64,000 bases of DNA from positions 1 to 64,000 of the forward strand of contig CALUMQ010000029.1 of NCBI GenBank assembly GCA_944321765.1. Direction: 5' to 3'. Below are positions 1 through 8,873 of the stretch, piece after piece. Under the pieces are notes generated by a model, which had not been told where the DNA came from, did no database searches, and saw only the letters and a program-made list of their open reading frames with translations. The DNA is from an uncultured Alistipes sp. Its GTDB lineage: Bacteria; Bacteroidota; Bacteroidia; Bacteroidales; Rikenellaceae. Both the position numbers and the translations under genes were made by a program. Every line of letters starts with the position of its first letter. Position 1 is the stretch's first letter.

Positions 1-83
1 CTGTTGCGAACGTTGAAAGCGGGTTTCATTCTTTAACTTTTTTAAGAAGTAAGCAAATGTAGTACATTTTCCGGAGAAATTGT

Positions 84-91
84 TACCTTTG
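84..91 (+). promoter_or_regulatory. -7 box of the typA promoter
   Basis: TACCTTTG matches the Bacteroidetes -7 consensus TAnnTTTG and ends 19 nt before the typA start codon. No clear -33 TTTG is visible about 20 nt upstream. The rest of bases 1-110 is AT-rich and holds no gene that I can see. Confidence 0.65.
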
Positions 92-110
92 CACGACAAA
101 ATACACATTT

Positions 111-1910
111 ATGCAAAAACTGCGCAACATTGCGATCATTGCCCACGTCGACCACGGGAAGACGACGCTTGTCGACAAGATGATTCTGGCAGGCCACCTC
201 CTGCGCGACAACCAGCAGACCGGTGACTTGATTCTGGACAACAACGACCTGGAACGCGAACGGGGAATCACGATCCTCTCGAAAAACGTTTCGGTGGTCT
301 ACAAGGACTACAAGATCAATATCATCGACACGCCGGGCCACGCCGATTTCGGCGGCGAGGTGGAGCGCGTACTGAACATGTGCGACGGCGTGCTGCTGCT
401 GGTCGACGCCTTCGAGGGGACGATGCCCCAGACGCGCTTCGTGCTGCAGAAGGCCCTGGCCCTGGGCAAGAAGCCCATCGTGGTGATCAACAAGGTGGAC
501 AAGCCCAACTGCCGCCCCGAAGTGGTCAACGAACAGGTCTTCGACCTGATGTTCTCGCTCAACGCCACCGAGGATCAGCTCAACTACAAGACCATCTACG
601 GTTCGGCCAAACAGGGTTGGATGTCCCACAAGTGGAACGAACGCACCAATTCGATCGTCCCGCTGCTCGACACGATCATCGACGAAATCCCCGAACCGAC
701 CCAGGTCGAGGGTACGCCGCAGTTGCTCATCACCTCGCTCGAATACTCCTCCTACACGGGTCGTATCGCCGTGGGCAAACTCACGCGCGGTACGCTGCAC
801 GCCGGCGAAAACGTGACGCTGGCCAAGCGTGACGGCGTGACGATGCAGAAGTGCAAGATCAAGGACCTGATGGTCTTTGAGGGTCTGGGCAAGAAGAAGG
901 TCGACGAGGTTCCGTGCGGTGAGATCTGCGCCATCATGGGTATCGACGGCTTCGAGATCGGCGACACGATCTGCGACTACGAAAACCCCGAGCCGCTGCC
1001 CCCGATCGCCATCGACGAACCGACGATGTCGATGCTCTTCACGATCAACAACTCGCCCTTCTTCGGCAAGGACGGCAAATACGTCACTTCGCGCCACATC
1101 AAGGAGCGTCTGGACCGCGAACTGGAGAAGAACCTCGCCCTGCGCGTGACGCCCGGTCCGACGGCCGATTCGTTCAACGTCTTCGGACGCGGCGTGCTGC
1201 ACCTCTCGGTGCTGATCGAGACCATGCGCCGCGAGGGCTACGAACTGCAGGTCGGTCAGCCGCAGGTCATCACCAAGGAGATCGACGGCAAGAAGTGCGA
1301 ACCGGTCGAGGAGCTGACGGTCGACTGCCCCGAAGAGCACTCCGGCACGGTGATCGACATGGTCACCCGCCGCAAGGGTACGCTCACCAACATGGAATCG
1401 GACGGCGACCGCGTGCGTCTGGAGTTCGACATCCCCTCGCGCGGCATCATCGGTCTGCGCTCGAACATGCTGACAGCCACCGCAGGCGAAGCCATCATGA
1501 CCCACCGTCTGAAGGATTTCGAACCCTGGGCCGGAGACATCGAGATGCGCACCAACGGCTCGATCATCTCGGGAGAGACCGGAACGGCCTACGCCTACTC
1601 GATCGACAAGCTGCAGGATCGCGGACGCTTTTTCATCAGCCCCATGGAGCAGGTCTACGAAGGACAGGTCATCGGCGAGCACACGCGGCAGAACGACATC
1701 ACGGTCAACGTCACCAAGTCGAAGCAGCTGACCAACATGCGCGCCTCGGGATCCGATGACAAGGCCGTCATCGTACCGCCGAAGGTCTTCACGCTCGAAG
1801 AGGCACTCGAATACATCAAGGAGGACGAATATGTCGAGGTGACGCCTCACGCCATCCGCCTGCGCAAGATCCTCCTGCACGAAACCGACCGCAAGCGTGC
1901 GGCGAAATAG
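111..1910 (+). CDS. typA: GTP-binding protein TypA/BipA, ribosome-associated translational GTPase
   Basis: This 599-residue protein is a full-length TypA/BipA, an EF-G-like GTPase that binds the 70S ribosome and is linked to stress and cold adaptation and 50S assembly. The G1 loop HVDHGKT is at residues 12-18, the switch I region carries the RGITI motif, and NKVD is the G4 motif. EF-G-like domains and the TypA-specific C-terminal domain follow, and the length is usual for the family. The start is fixed by the conserved [14 protein letters not shown] opening. A small membrane protein gene follows after 9 bp and may be co-transcribed. Confidence 0.97.
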   Translation: MQKLRNIAIIAHVDHGKTTLVDKMILAGHLLRDNQQTGDLILDNNDLERERGITILSKNVSVVYKDYKINIIDTPGHADFGGEVERVLNMCDGVLLLVDAFEGTMPQTRFVLQKALALGKKPIVVINKVDKPNCRPEVVNEQVFDLMFSLNATEDQLNYKTIYGSAKQGWMSHKWNERTNSIVPLLDTIIDEIPEPTQVEGTPQLLITSLEYSSYTGRIAVGKLTRGTLHAGENVTLAKRDGVTMQKCKIKDLMVFEGLGKKKVDEVPCGEICAIMGIDGFEIGDTICDYENPEPLPPIAIDEPTMSMLFTINNSPFFGKDGKYVTSRHIKERLDRELEKNLALRVTPGPTADSFNVFGRGVLHLSVLIETMRREGYELQVGQPQVITKEIDGKKCEPVEELTVDCPEEHSGTVIDMVTRRKGTLTNMESDGDRVRLEFDIPSRGIIGLRSNMLTATAGEAIMTHRLKDFEPWAGDIEMRTNGSIISGETGTAYAYSIDKLQDRGRFFISPMEQVYEGQVIGEHTRQNDITVNVTKSKQLTNMRASGSDDKAVIVPPKVFTLEEALEYIKEDEYVEVTPHAIRLRKILLHETDRKRAAK

Positions 1911-1919
1911 CTCCCCGGC

Positions 1920-2237
1920 ATGACACATTTCACCCTTTCGCTGGCCGTAGGCGCCGTAGCCGGAGTGCTGGTCGTCATCCCGATGATCTTCCAGAAATTC
2001 TCGGCACGTTCGTGCATCGCGTCATTCCTCATCTACCTCTTCGCCGCCCTCTTCGTCTTCTACGGAGACCTGCCCTACCTGCCCTGGTGGGCCGACGGAA
2101 TGGGTGCGACGGTGATGCTGACCATTCCGGTGCTCTTCGCCGCCTCGGGAAAGGAGCAGAAATCCATTCCGCTCGTGCTGTTCAACGCCCTGCTCTTCGG
2201 ATTCCTCATCTCCCTGGCCGAGCGTTACCTGCACTGA
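1920..2237 (+). CDS. small hydrophobic membrane protein, unknown function
   Basis: This 105-residue protein is mostly hydrophobic. I see about four membrane segments (roughly residues 5-23, 32-48, 60-77 and 83-100) joined by short loops, one of them aromatic-rich (YLPWWADG). I do not recognise the family. It begins 9 bp after the typA stop with no promoter in between, so it is probably carried on the typA transcript. Codon use matches its neighbours. Confidence 0.75.
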   Translation: MTHFTLSLAVGAVAGVLVVIPMIFQKFSARSCIASFLIYLFAALFVFYGDLPYLPWWADGMGATVMLTIPVLFAASGKEQKSIPLVLFNALLFGFLISLAERYLH

Positions 2238-2280
2238 CCCGGACGCTGGAAGAGCTGAAAACTGACACATAACTGTTGCC

Positions 2281-2919
2281 ATGAAGAAACTGCTGTTGCT
2301 GCTCTGGCTGCCCCTCCTCGCCGGAGGGTGCGACAATGACGAGTCCCGCGTGGAGACATGGACCATTGCTCCCGAAAAGGGCGTGGCGGGCATCGCCATG
2401 GGCTTCGGGCATGTGCCCGCCTACATCATTCAGCGAGGAAACTCCTCCACCTGGGAGATTTTTCCGAACACGATCGAAGGATTTTCGTTCGAAACCGGAT
2501 ACGAAACGGTGATGCGCGTGCGCATCGACCCCATAGCCAATCCCCCGGCCGACGGACCGGATCTCCGTTATACGATGGAAGAGCGCCTCTCGCATGCGCG
2601 GGCCGAGATGCCGGTCGATCCCCTGACGTTCAGCCCCGAATACGAGGTGCTCATCGCTTCGAAACTGGCCGATGCCGATCATCCGGTCTTCTGGATCGCC
2701 GACCTGCGGGCAAACGGCACGCAATGGGAACTCTTTCCGTGGGAAATAGAGGGCTTCGACTACACGCCCGGATATGAATACCGTCTGCGCATCCAACCGG
2801 TGGCCGAATATGTCGGCGAGCATGACGATCTGACCGATCAGGATGCATGGGCGGTGAAATACCACCTCGGGAAGGTGATCTCCGCCGAACAGAAAGAGTC
2901 CGCCGGGATCCCGGAATAG
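2281..2919 (+). CDS. lipoprotein with two DUF4377-like repeats
   Basis: The protein has 212 residues. A lipoprotein signal peptide ends in LAGGC with lipidation at Cys17, so it is expected to be anchored in the envelope. Two copies of one module are visible, at about residues 24-85 and 122-178. Each carries the signature W-(I/L)-F-P followed by IEGF, an aromatic residue, and GYE, which is the DUF4377 hallmark. DUF4377 usually occurs once, often next to HslJ/META-type domains, and its function is unknown. The gene follows the small membrane protein after 43 bp. The family call rests on motif recall, not on a search. Confidence 0.8.
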   Translation: MKKLLLLLWLPLLAGGCDNDESRVETWTIAPEKGVAGIAMGFGHVPAYIIQRGNSSTWEIFPNTIEGFSFETGYETVMRVRIDPIANPPADGPDLRYTMEERLSHARAEMPVDPLTFSPEYEVLIASKLADADHPVFWIADLRANGTQWELFPWEIEGFDYTPGYEYRLRIQPVAEYVGEHDDLTDQDAWAVKYHLGKVISAEQKESAGIPE

Positions 2920-2971
2920 GCGAAAAGAGAAAGTATGGGAGGAAGAGGCGGAGGTTGGAAATCGGAGGGTT

Positions 2972-3337
2972 CTAACGTCGCAGAGTGGCAAACGAAAGGA
3001 TGTGCCACGTAATGCCGACCGCCAGAAGGAGCAATCCGAGTTGCACCCACCGCCAACGGTCGACAACGGCCAGAATGCAGTAGAGCAACGTTCCCCACAG
3101 CAGCGTGAGGGAGAGGATTTTGGCCCGCAGCGGTATGGCGCGGTTCTCGCGGAACTGACGAATGTAGGGGCCGAGCCGCCGATGCGCGAGCAGCCAGTCG
3201 TAGAGCCGCGGCGAGGAGCGCACCCACAACGCCGCGGTCAGCAGCAGAAAGGGCGTGGTCGGGAGCAGCGGCACGAAGATGCCGACAATTCCCAGCACAA
3301 GCGACAGACCTCCCAAAAGGGCCAGAAACGTTTTCAC
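2972..3337 (-). CDS. DUF454 (YbaN-like) inner-membrane protein
   Basis: This 121-residue protein begins with a glycine-rich membrane segment followed by GIFVPLLPTTPFLLL, the signature of the YbaN/DUF454 family of unknown function. Two further membrane segments lie near the C-terminus, around a cytoplasmic stretch containing RLGPYIRQFRENRAIP. The start codon is GTG, fixed because the family signature begins almost at residue 1. A TAATTTTG box ends only 4 nt upstream, so the mRNA is predicted to be leaderless. The gene is transcribed away from rpiB. Confidence 0.85.
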   Translation of the reverse strand: MKTFLALLGGLSLVLGIVGIFVPLLPTTPFLLLTAALWVRSSPRLYDWLLAHRRLGPYIRQFRENRAIPLRAKILSLTLLWGTLLYCILAVVDRWRWVQLGLLLLAVGITWHILSFATLRR

Positions 3338-3341
3338 GACG

Positions 3342-3349
3342 CAAAATTA
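3342..3349 (-). promoter_or_regulatory. -7 box of the DUF454 gene, 4 nt before its GTG start
   Basis: Read on the minus strand this is TAATTTTG, fitting TAnnTTTG. Only 4 nt separate it from the start codon, so transcription would begin at or next to the GTG. Confidence 0.5.
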
Positions 3350-3391
3350 GCACATTTTAACGACCCGCAGCGGCGAGGTCGTTATTTTTCG

Positions 3392-3399
3392 TATCTTTG
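3392..3399 (+). promoter_or_regulatory. -7 box of the rpiB promoter
   Basis: TATCTTTG fits TAnnTTTG and lies 70 nt before the rpiB start, giving a leader of about 65 nt. It also shows that open reading frame extending upstream of 3470 is not part of rpiB. Confidence 0.6.
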
Positions 3400-3469
3400 T
3401 GAGGCCGTGGCGGCACACTCCGCCGCCAGACACGAAAGCAAACTTGCACAGTCAATCAAACAGCTACAA

Positions 3470-3916
3470 ATGGAAAAGATAGGGATCGCCAGCGACCATG
3501 CCGGCTACGAAATGAAGGAATTTATCGTGGGATACCTCAACAGCAAGGGGTACGAGGTATTAGACTTCGGGACCTATTCGCCCGAAAGCGTCGACTATCC
3601 CGACTTCGCGCATCCGCTGGCCGAGGCGGTCGAAAAGGGCGAGGTTGCCTACGGCATCGGGCTGTGCGGCTCGGGCGAAGGAATGGCCATGACGCTCAAC
3701 AAGCATCAGGGAATCCGCGCAGGACTCTGCTGGGAACCCGAAATCGCCGCGCTGATCCGTCAGCACAACAACGCCAACATCATCGTCTTCCCGGCACGGT
3801 TCATCAGCAACGACGACGCCATCCGCATGCTCGACATCTTCTTCGCCACCCCTTACGAGGGAGGCCGTCACGATCGACGCATCGCCAAGATTCCGGTTCC
3901 CGCATCCGAAAAGTAA
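3470..3916 (+). CDS. rpiB: ribose-5-phosphate isomerase B
   Basis: This 148-residue protein is a complete RpiB/LacAB-type sugar-phosphate isomerase, interconverting ribose 5-phosphate and ribulose 5-phosphate in the pentose phosphate pathway. The N-terminal substrate loop reads ASDHAGYEMKEF and the catalytic cysteine lies in GLCGSGEGMA. The ATG at 3470 was chosen because it puts KIGIASDHAG at the N-terminus as in the family; longer in-frame starts would include the promoter. The gene converges on the M16 protease across a strong shared terminator. Confidence 0.95.
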   Translation: MEKIGIASDHAGYEMKEFIVGYLNSKGYEVLDFGTYSPESVDYPDFAHPLAEAVEKGEVAYGIGLCGSGEGMAMTLNKHQGIRAGLCWEPEIAALIRQHNNANIIVFPARFISNDDAIRMLDIFFATPYEGGRHDRRIAKIPVPASEK

Positions 3917-3980
3917 CCGATCCGCTGCCCGGGAGGGGCAGGCGCTGCAGTCTTCCGAGACCCACAAAATGACACAAAGC

Positions 3981-4017
3981 AAAACGGGTCGACCCACTGT
4001 CTGGGTCGACCCGTTTT
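3981..4017. terminator. bidirectional terminator between rpiB and the M16 protease
   Basis: A perfect 16-bp inverted repeat (3981-3996 and 4002-4017) with a 5-nt loop is flanked by A4 on one side and T4 on the other, so it can terminate both convergent genes. Confidence 0.9.
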
Positions 4018-4050
4018 GTTGTTCTGGTTCTGTAGATCCGAACCGACCGA

Positions 4051-6882
4051 TCATTCGGCTTCGGCTGCTTCGGGACGCATGATCACCTTCACGAGGTTGT
4101 CATCGGCGAGAATCTTCTTGGCAAGAGCCTGCACGTCGGCATTGGTCAGCGAGCGCACAGCCTCCTCGTAGCCGGCCACGTAGTCGAGCCCCGAGCCGTA
4201 CTTCGCCTGCAGGTAGGCAAGCCAGCCGGCATTCTGTTCCAGCGAGTTGTTCCACTCCTTGAGCAGGAACTCGCGGGTCTTCTCCACATCCTCGGTCAGC
4301 GGACCCTCCTCGGCAATCTTCCGGATCTCGGCCACAATGATATCGCACAGCTCGTCGGCCATCTCCTCGTTGGTATCGAACGAGATCACCATGTTGTAGG
4401 TCTTCTCGGGGATATAGGAGCTCGATCCTCCGACCTGAACGCCATAGGTACCTCCCTTCTCCTCGCGGATCGACACCAGGTAGCGCGAATCGAGCGCCTG
4501 GGTGAGGAACGTCATGGCGATCTTGTTCTTCAGATCGTAGGGCATCTGGCCCGAGTATCCGAAGTGTACCGACACCTTGGGCTGCTGCATCGCAACGGTG
4601 AAGTCCTCGGTAACCTCGCCCTCGACCTTGCGGACCTTGTCGTCGACCCAGGTCATGGGCTTCTTCGACGCAGGAATCGATCCGATATACTTCTCGACCA
4701 GCGGCTTCAGCACCTCGGGATCGATATTGCCCACGAACAGGAAGGTAAAGCTGTTGGCATCGGGGAAGAGTTTCGCATAGACGTCCGGCAGTTTCTCGAA
4801 ATCAAAGGTGGCGAGCTGCTCCTCCTCGAGCATCTGGCGGCGCGGGTTGTGCCCGTAGGTAACGTCGAGCACCTTGTCCTGCATCTGGTAGTCGGGATTG
4901 CTCTTGACATTGGCCAACTGGGCGTTCACCATCTTCAACAGGTTGTCATAGTCGGTTCGGTCGAAGCGCGGCTGGGTGAAGTTCAGATAGAGCAGCTGCA
5001 GCATCGTCTCGATATCCTTGGGCGAGCAGACGCCGCCCATCGCGCTGGAGTACTCCTGCACCGAGGGCTGTACCGAAGCACTCTTGCCCGAAAGCTGCTT
5101 GCGAAGCTCCGTCGAAGAGAACTTCCCGACACCTGACATCATGTTGATCGAAGGCATCATCTCTCCCATATAATACTCATCGTCCGAAAGGCGCGACAGT
5201 CCGCCCTTGGCCACGGCGCTCATGCGCACCTCGTCGGCCTTGAAGGTCGTGGGCTTCACGACGATCCGCGTGCCGTTGGCAAGCGTCCACTCCGTGGTGC
5301 CGTAAGCCTCGTTCGTGCTCGTCTTCTTCACCTTCGAACCCTTGAGCTCGGTTCCCTCGGGGATCAGCGGCTCCTTGACCACGTCGTCCTCGTAGGCCTC
5401 GACCTCCGAGTTCATCACCCGCTCGCGGATCGAGAGCAGCTCCTCGGCCGTCGGAGTGGCCAGACCCTCCTTCTCGGGAGCGGTCACCACGATCACCTGG
5501 TTCGTCGGCATGATGGTCTGCTGCGCAAAGGCATTCACGGCGTCGACGTTGACCATCTTGATCAGCATGCTGTCCAGCTGCCATTCGGTCTCGGCGTCGG
5601 GAATCGGCGTGTTCTTCTGGTAGTTGCTCAGGTAGTCGTCCACAAACTGGCTGTTCTGACGGTCATTGCGGTTGGCATACGAACGCTCGGCCTGGCGCAT
5701 GAGGTTCTCCTGCGCACGTTCGAACTCGCCCTGCGTGAATCCGTGGCGGCGGATCTTCTCCATCTCCGTGCAGAGGGCCTCGAAACCACGGTTCAGCTCT
5801 CCGTCCTGCGTCACGGCCACAAAGAGCGTGGCATTGAGGGTAGGAATCACGCCCACGACGTCTCCCGAGCCCATGCCGCCGCCCAGGAACGGGGCATCGG
5901 CCTGCATGGAGAGCTCCTGCAGACGGGCGTTGGCCATCGTCGTAACGTAAGCCTCGATGACATTGTTGATCTCGCCCATGACCGTATTGTTGAACTGCGT
6001 GGGAACGGCCGGACGCTTGATGAAGAGCTGTACGCGCGTGCCCTGCATCTCGGGATCGGTGAAGATGCTCACGATGGGCTCCTCGTTGTCGGGAACCGTG
6101 ATGGTCTCCTTCGCGGGAGCGTCGGCTGCGGGAGCCGGGATGTCGGACATCAGCGTCTTGATCTGCGACTCGACAGCCTCGGCGTCGATGTCTCCCACGA
6201 CGATAACCGCCTGGTAGTCGGGACGGTACCACGTGTGGTAGAAATCCGCCAGTTCGTCATGGTCGAAGCCCTTCAGTCCGTCGAGATAGCCGATCAGGTT
6301 GCGATGCTCGTACTTCGTGCCCTTGCCCACGGCCTTGAGCATGTTGATCGACGAACGCCACGAAGCGCCGTCGCGCGTACGAAGCTCCTCCATGATCACC
6401 CCGCGCTCCGAATCGATCTCCTCGGGCTCGAGGGCGATGAAGTGCGACCAGTCGTGGAGAATCAGCAGCGCCGAGTCGATGATCCCCTGACGCGAGGTCG
6501 GCACGTCGCTGATGTTGTAGACCGTGTAGTCCCACGAAGTGCCGGCGTTGAGGTTGGCGCCGAACTTCACACCGATCTTCTCGAGGTAGTCGATGAGCAT
6601 CTTGTCGGGAAGATTCTTCGTACCGTTGAAGGCCATGTGTTCGAGGAAGTGCGCAAGGCCCTGCTGCGCATCGTTCTCCTGGATGGCCCCCACGTTGTGC
6701 AGGATGTAGAAATCGGCCTGTCCCTTGGGTTTCTCGTTGTGGCGGACATAGTAGGTCATGCCGTTCGGAAGGGTTCCCGTACGGAGTTCCGGATCCGCCG
6801 GAATCGGCGCCATGGGATCCATCTGCGCCGAGGCGCCGGCTACGGCAAAGGCCGCAAAGACCAGCAAAAAGATTTTCTTCAT
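4051..6882 (-). CDS. secreted/periplasmic M16 family zinc metalloprotease
   Basis: The 943-residue protein has a signal peptide cleaved near ASAQ (about residue 20) and the two-lobed M16 (pitrilysin/insulinase) architecture. The inverted zinc motif HFLEH is at residues 78-82, and Glu159 lies 77 residues after the second His, fitting HxxEH-x76-E. A second, inactive-type M16 half fills the C-terminal part, as usual for fused enzymes. It is predicted to degrade peptides in the periplasm. The gene is 27 bp downstream of an XRE regulator and appears to be last in the DUF2975-XRE-M16 operon. A second M16 protein is encoded at 30639-33539. Confidence 0.93.
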   Translation of the reverse strand: MKKIFLLVFAAFAVAGASAQMDPMAPIPADPELRTGTLPNGMTYYVRHNEKPKGQADFYILHNVGAIQENDAQQGLAHFLEHMAFNGTKNLPDKMLIDYLEKIGVKFGANLNAGTSWDYTVYNISDVPTSRQGIIDSALLILHDWSHFIALEPEEIDSERGVIMEELRTRDGASWRSSINMLKAVGKGTKYEHRNLIGYLDGLKGFDHDELADFYHTWYRPDYQAVIVVGDIDAEAVESQIKTLMSDIPAPAADAPAKETITVPDNEEPIVSIFTDPEMQGTRVQLFIKRPAVPTQFNNTVMGEINNVIEAYVTTMANARLQELSMQADAPFLGGGMGSGDVVGVIPTLNATLFVAVTQDGELNRGFEALCTEMEKIRRHGFTQGEFERAQENLMRQAERSYANRNDRQNSQFVDDYLSNYQKNTPIPDAETEWQLDSMLIKMVNVDAVNAFAQQTIMPTNQVIVVTAPEKEGLATPTAEELLSIRERVMNSEVEAYEDDVVKEPLIPEGTELKGSKVKKTSTNEAYGTTEWTLANGTRIVVKPTTFKADEVRMSAVAKGGLSRLSDDEYYMGEMMPSINMMSGVGKFSSTELRKQLSGKSASVQPSVQEYSSAMGGVCSPKDIETMLQLLYLNFTQPRFDRTDYDNLLKMVNAQLANVKSNPDYQMQDKVLDVTYGHNPRRQMLEEEQLATFDFEKLPDVYAKLFPDANSFTFLFVGNIDPEVLKPLVEKYIGSIPASKKPMTWVDDKVRKVEGEVTEDFTVAMQQPKVSVHFGYSGQMPYDLKNKIAMTFLTQALDSRYLVSIREEKGGTYGVQVGGSSSYIPEKTYNMVISFDTNEEMADELCDIIVAEIRKIAEEGPLTEDVEKTREFLLKEWNNSLEQNAGWLAYLQAKYGSGLDYVAGYEEAVRSLTNADVQALAKKILADDNLVKVIMRPEAAEAE

Positions 6883-6909
6883 ACGTTTTTATTTGAAGGA
6901 TTGATGATT

Positions 6910-7146
6910 TCAGTGTTTCTCCCCCACGGTCGCCGTCGTTTCGTCGGGACGGTATTCGAGCAGGTCGCCCGGCTGACACGACAATTCGCGGCACACAGCT
7001 TCGAGTGTCGAAAAACGAACGGCCTTTGCCTTCCCGTTCTTGAGAATGGAGAGATTGGCAGGCGTGATGTCGATACGCTCGGCCAGTTCGCCAAGCGACA
7101 TCTTCCGCTTGGCCATCATGACGTCAATGTTGATGATGATTGGCAT
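6910..7146 (-). CDS. XRE-family helix-turn-helix regulator (YozG-like)
   Basis: This 78-residue protein is almost entirely one Cro/CI-type helix-turn-helix domain: KRKMSLGELAERIDITPANL is the helix-turn-helix core and the segment ending in CQPGDLLEY is the usual C-terminal part. It matches the small YozG-like regulators normally encoded beside DUF2975 membrane proteins, as here (11 bp downstream of one). It probably controls its own operon or is controlled by the membrane partner; that is inference. Confidence 0.9.
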   Translation of the reverse strand: MPIIINIDVMMAKRKMSLGELAERIDITPANLSILKNGKAKAVRFSTLEAVCRELSCQPGDLLEYRPDETTATVGEKH

Positions 7147-7157
7147 GGTATCGCTTG

Positions 7158-7868
7158 TTAGATGGTCAGTTTCTGCTCCTCGCTCAGGTTCTGTCCGATG
7201 GCGAAAACCTCCGCAGAAAAGAGGATCAGAATACCCATGATAATGGTAGTGTAGGAGAGGTCGAGCGTCGTGTCGACGGTGAGGCTGCTGCCGGCGAGCA
7301 ACTCGGCGGCGCGGAGATTCATGGCGCGGCCCAGCAGTCCGTTGAGCAGCTCGGTCAGGATGGTGAGCACGCCGATCGAGCGCAGGTACCAGACGTTGCG
7401 GCGGTCAAGGGGACGCTCCTCGCGGATCGAGCGACGCAGCGAGTGGATGATCATGACCATCAGCACGATGACAGCCAGCAGGAACAGCGGGATCAGCATG
7501 GCAAAGGCATAAATCCACGGTGATCCGCCCACCGAACGGAAGGCAATGCCGAGCGGAGAGACACCTTCGGCCGGCTCATCGACGATGAAGTTCATGCGTG
7601 TGACGAAAGGTTCGATTTCGATGGCGCCGTTGTGGATCGGAGCGCTGGATTCGCCGTTGCCGATGATGCGGACGTCACCGAGCAGGTAGATCAGTCGGGG
7701 ATTCCCCTGCTGAAGTTTCTCGGCAATCCGGGCGCCCATTTCCATGCCGTCGGCGGCCCCGCGACCGAAGTCACCCAGCAGGCTGTGGATGACACCCGTA
7801 CCGATGACAAGGAACAGGGCGACGTAGAGAAACAGCAGCCGTTTGAGCAAAGATTTTTTGTTCTGCAT
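7158..7868 (-). CDS. DUF2975 membrane protein
   Basis: This 236-residue protein has four predicted membrane segments: one near the N-terminus (about residues 11-29), one around 115-137, and two in the C-terminal half. An extracytoplasmic domain sits between the first two. The layout and its pairing with a YozG-like regulator fit DUF2975, whose function is unknown. The ATG at 7868 was chosen because further upstream in-frame codons would cross the promoter at 7895-7902. It is the first gene of the operon with XRE and M16. Confidence 0.85.
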   Translation of the reverse strand: MQNKKSLLKRLLFLYVALFLVIGTGVIHSLLGDFGRGAADGMEMGARIAEKLQQGNPRLIYLLGDVRIIGNGESSAPIHNGAIEIEPFVTRMNFIVDEPAEGVSPLGIAFRSVGGSPWIYAFAMLIPLFLLAVIVLMVMIIHSLRRSIREERPLDRRNVWYLRSIGVLTILTELLNGLLGRAMNLRAAELLAGSSLTVDTTLDLSYTTIIMGILILFSAEVFAIGQNLSEEQKLTI

Positions 7869-7894
7869 GGTTTCCGAGATTTGGTTTGCCGGAA

Positions 7895-7924
7895 CAAATA
7901 TACGACATATTTTCGAAAAACAAA
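7895..7924 (-). promoter_or_regulatory. promoter of the DUF2975-XRE-M16 operon
   Basis: On the minus strand a TTTG (7921-7924) precedes TATATTTG (7895-7902) by 18 nt, close to the Bacteroidetes -33/-7 arrangement. The surrounding DNA is strongly AT-rich. Confidence 0.65.
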
Positions 7925-8095
7925 TAATATTTATCGTTTTTCGATATAATATCAACTCTCGGTGGCAAAATGGGCAGCCAGCCGACGGCACAGCCGGCAC
8001 TCGGCGCATGAACTTCACCTCACGGAATTGGGGCCCACGGCATCCGGTTATAACTATTAAAGAGGAGCCGGGCTGAAAATAAAACAGGATTTTAG

Positions 8096-8103
8096 TATCT
8101 TTG
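8096..8103 (+). promoter_or_regulatory. -7 box of the acyl-ACP thioesterase gene
   Basis: TATCTTTG lies 21 nt before the ATG at 8125. An in-frame TTG at 8101 falls inside this box, so it cannot be the translation start. Confidence 0.65.
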
Positions 8104-8124
8104 TCGAAATTAAACGACACAAAC

Positions 8125-8859
8125 ATGGCTGAAATATCTCGATATCCCTTCCGCGTCGAGCCCCAGGAGGTGGACTTCACACTCCGGGCCACGCTCTCCT
8201 CTCTCGGAGGCGCCGTGCTCAACACGGCCGGCGTCGACGCCTACGGAAAAGGGTTCGGTGTCGATGTGCTGAATGCCGACAACCACTCGTGGGTTCTTTC
8301 GCGCATGGCCCTGGAGATCGACCTCCGCCCGATGCAGTACACCGACTACACCATCGGTACGTGGATCAGCGACTACGGACGCGTGCTCTCGACACGAAAC
8401 TTCACGCTGACCGACGCCGCCGGGCACGAGTTCGGCCGCGCCGTGACGCAATGGGCGATGATCGACCTCACGACACGTTCGGCGGTGGATCTCTCGTGGG
8501 TGGGACGCGAGCACCAGGAGGCGGTGGTCCCGGTGCCTCCGCCGACCGACAAGCCGCGCAAGATCCGCGCGGTAACCCCCACGCAGCACGCCGAACACCG
8601 CGTCGTCTACAGCGACATCGACTTCAACCGCCACGTCAATACGATGCGCTACATCGAGATGATGCTCGACATGCTGCCCGTCGAGATGCTGACCCGCGAA
8701 GCACCGGTGCGTCTGGACATTCACTTCCTGAAGGAGTGCCGCTTCGGCCAGACCCTCTCGATCGGCTGCGAGCTGCATGAACATGCGGCGCTCTTCGAGG
8801 TCTCGGGCGACGGCCAGAGTGTCGCCGTGCGCGCCGGCATCGAGTGGCAAGAGGCATAA
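8125..8859 (+). CDS. acyl-ACP thioesterase (FatA/FatB-like double hot-dog)
   Basis: The 244-residue protein hydrolyses acyl-ACP to free fatty acid and ACP. It shows two hot-dog halves: the N-terminal half with SRMALEIDLRPM and the C-terminal half with the active-site stretch DIDFNRHVNTMRYIEMMLD, where Asp166, Asn168 and His170 fit the FatB-type catalytic residues. The ATG was chosen because it lies just after the promoter. A glycosyltransferase gene follows after 14 bp, so the two are likely co-transcribed. Gut Bacteroidetes homologues exist, but the acyl-chain preference cannot be read from sequence. Confidence 0.92.
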   Translation: MAEISRYPFRVEPQEVDFTLRATLSSLGGAVLNTAGVDAYGKGFGVDVLNADNHSWVLSRMALEIDLRPMQYTDYTIGTWISDYGRVLSTRNFTLTDAAGHEFGRAVTQWAMIDLTTRSAVDLSWVGREHQEAVVPVPPPTDKPRKIRAVTPTQHAEHRVVYSDIDFNRHVNTMRYIEMMLDMLPVEMLTREAPVRLDIHFLKECRFGQTLSIGCELHEHAALFEVSGDGQSVAVRAGIEWQEA

Positions 8860-8873
8860 AATTATATACCCTG

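Noticed and set aside
3002-3469. N-terminal extension of rpiB
   Set aside because: It overlaps the DUF454 gene and the rpiB promoter, and has no family similarity.
6910-7868. The DUF2975-XRE pair as a toxin-antitoxin system
   Set aside because: The membrane protein is long and has a family resemblance to DUF2975; no toxin motif is seen and the antitoxin-first order is absent.
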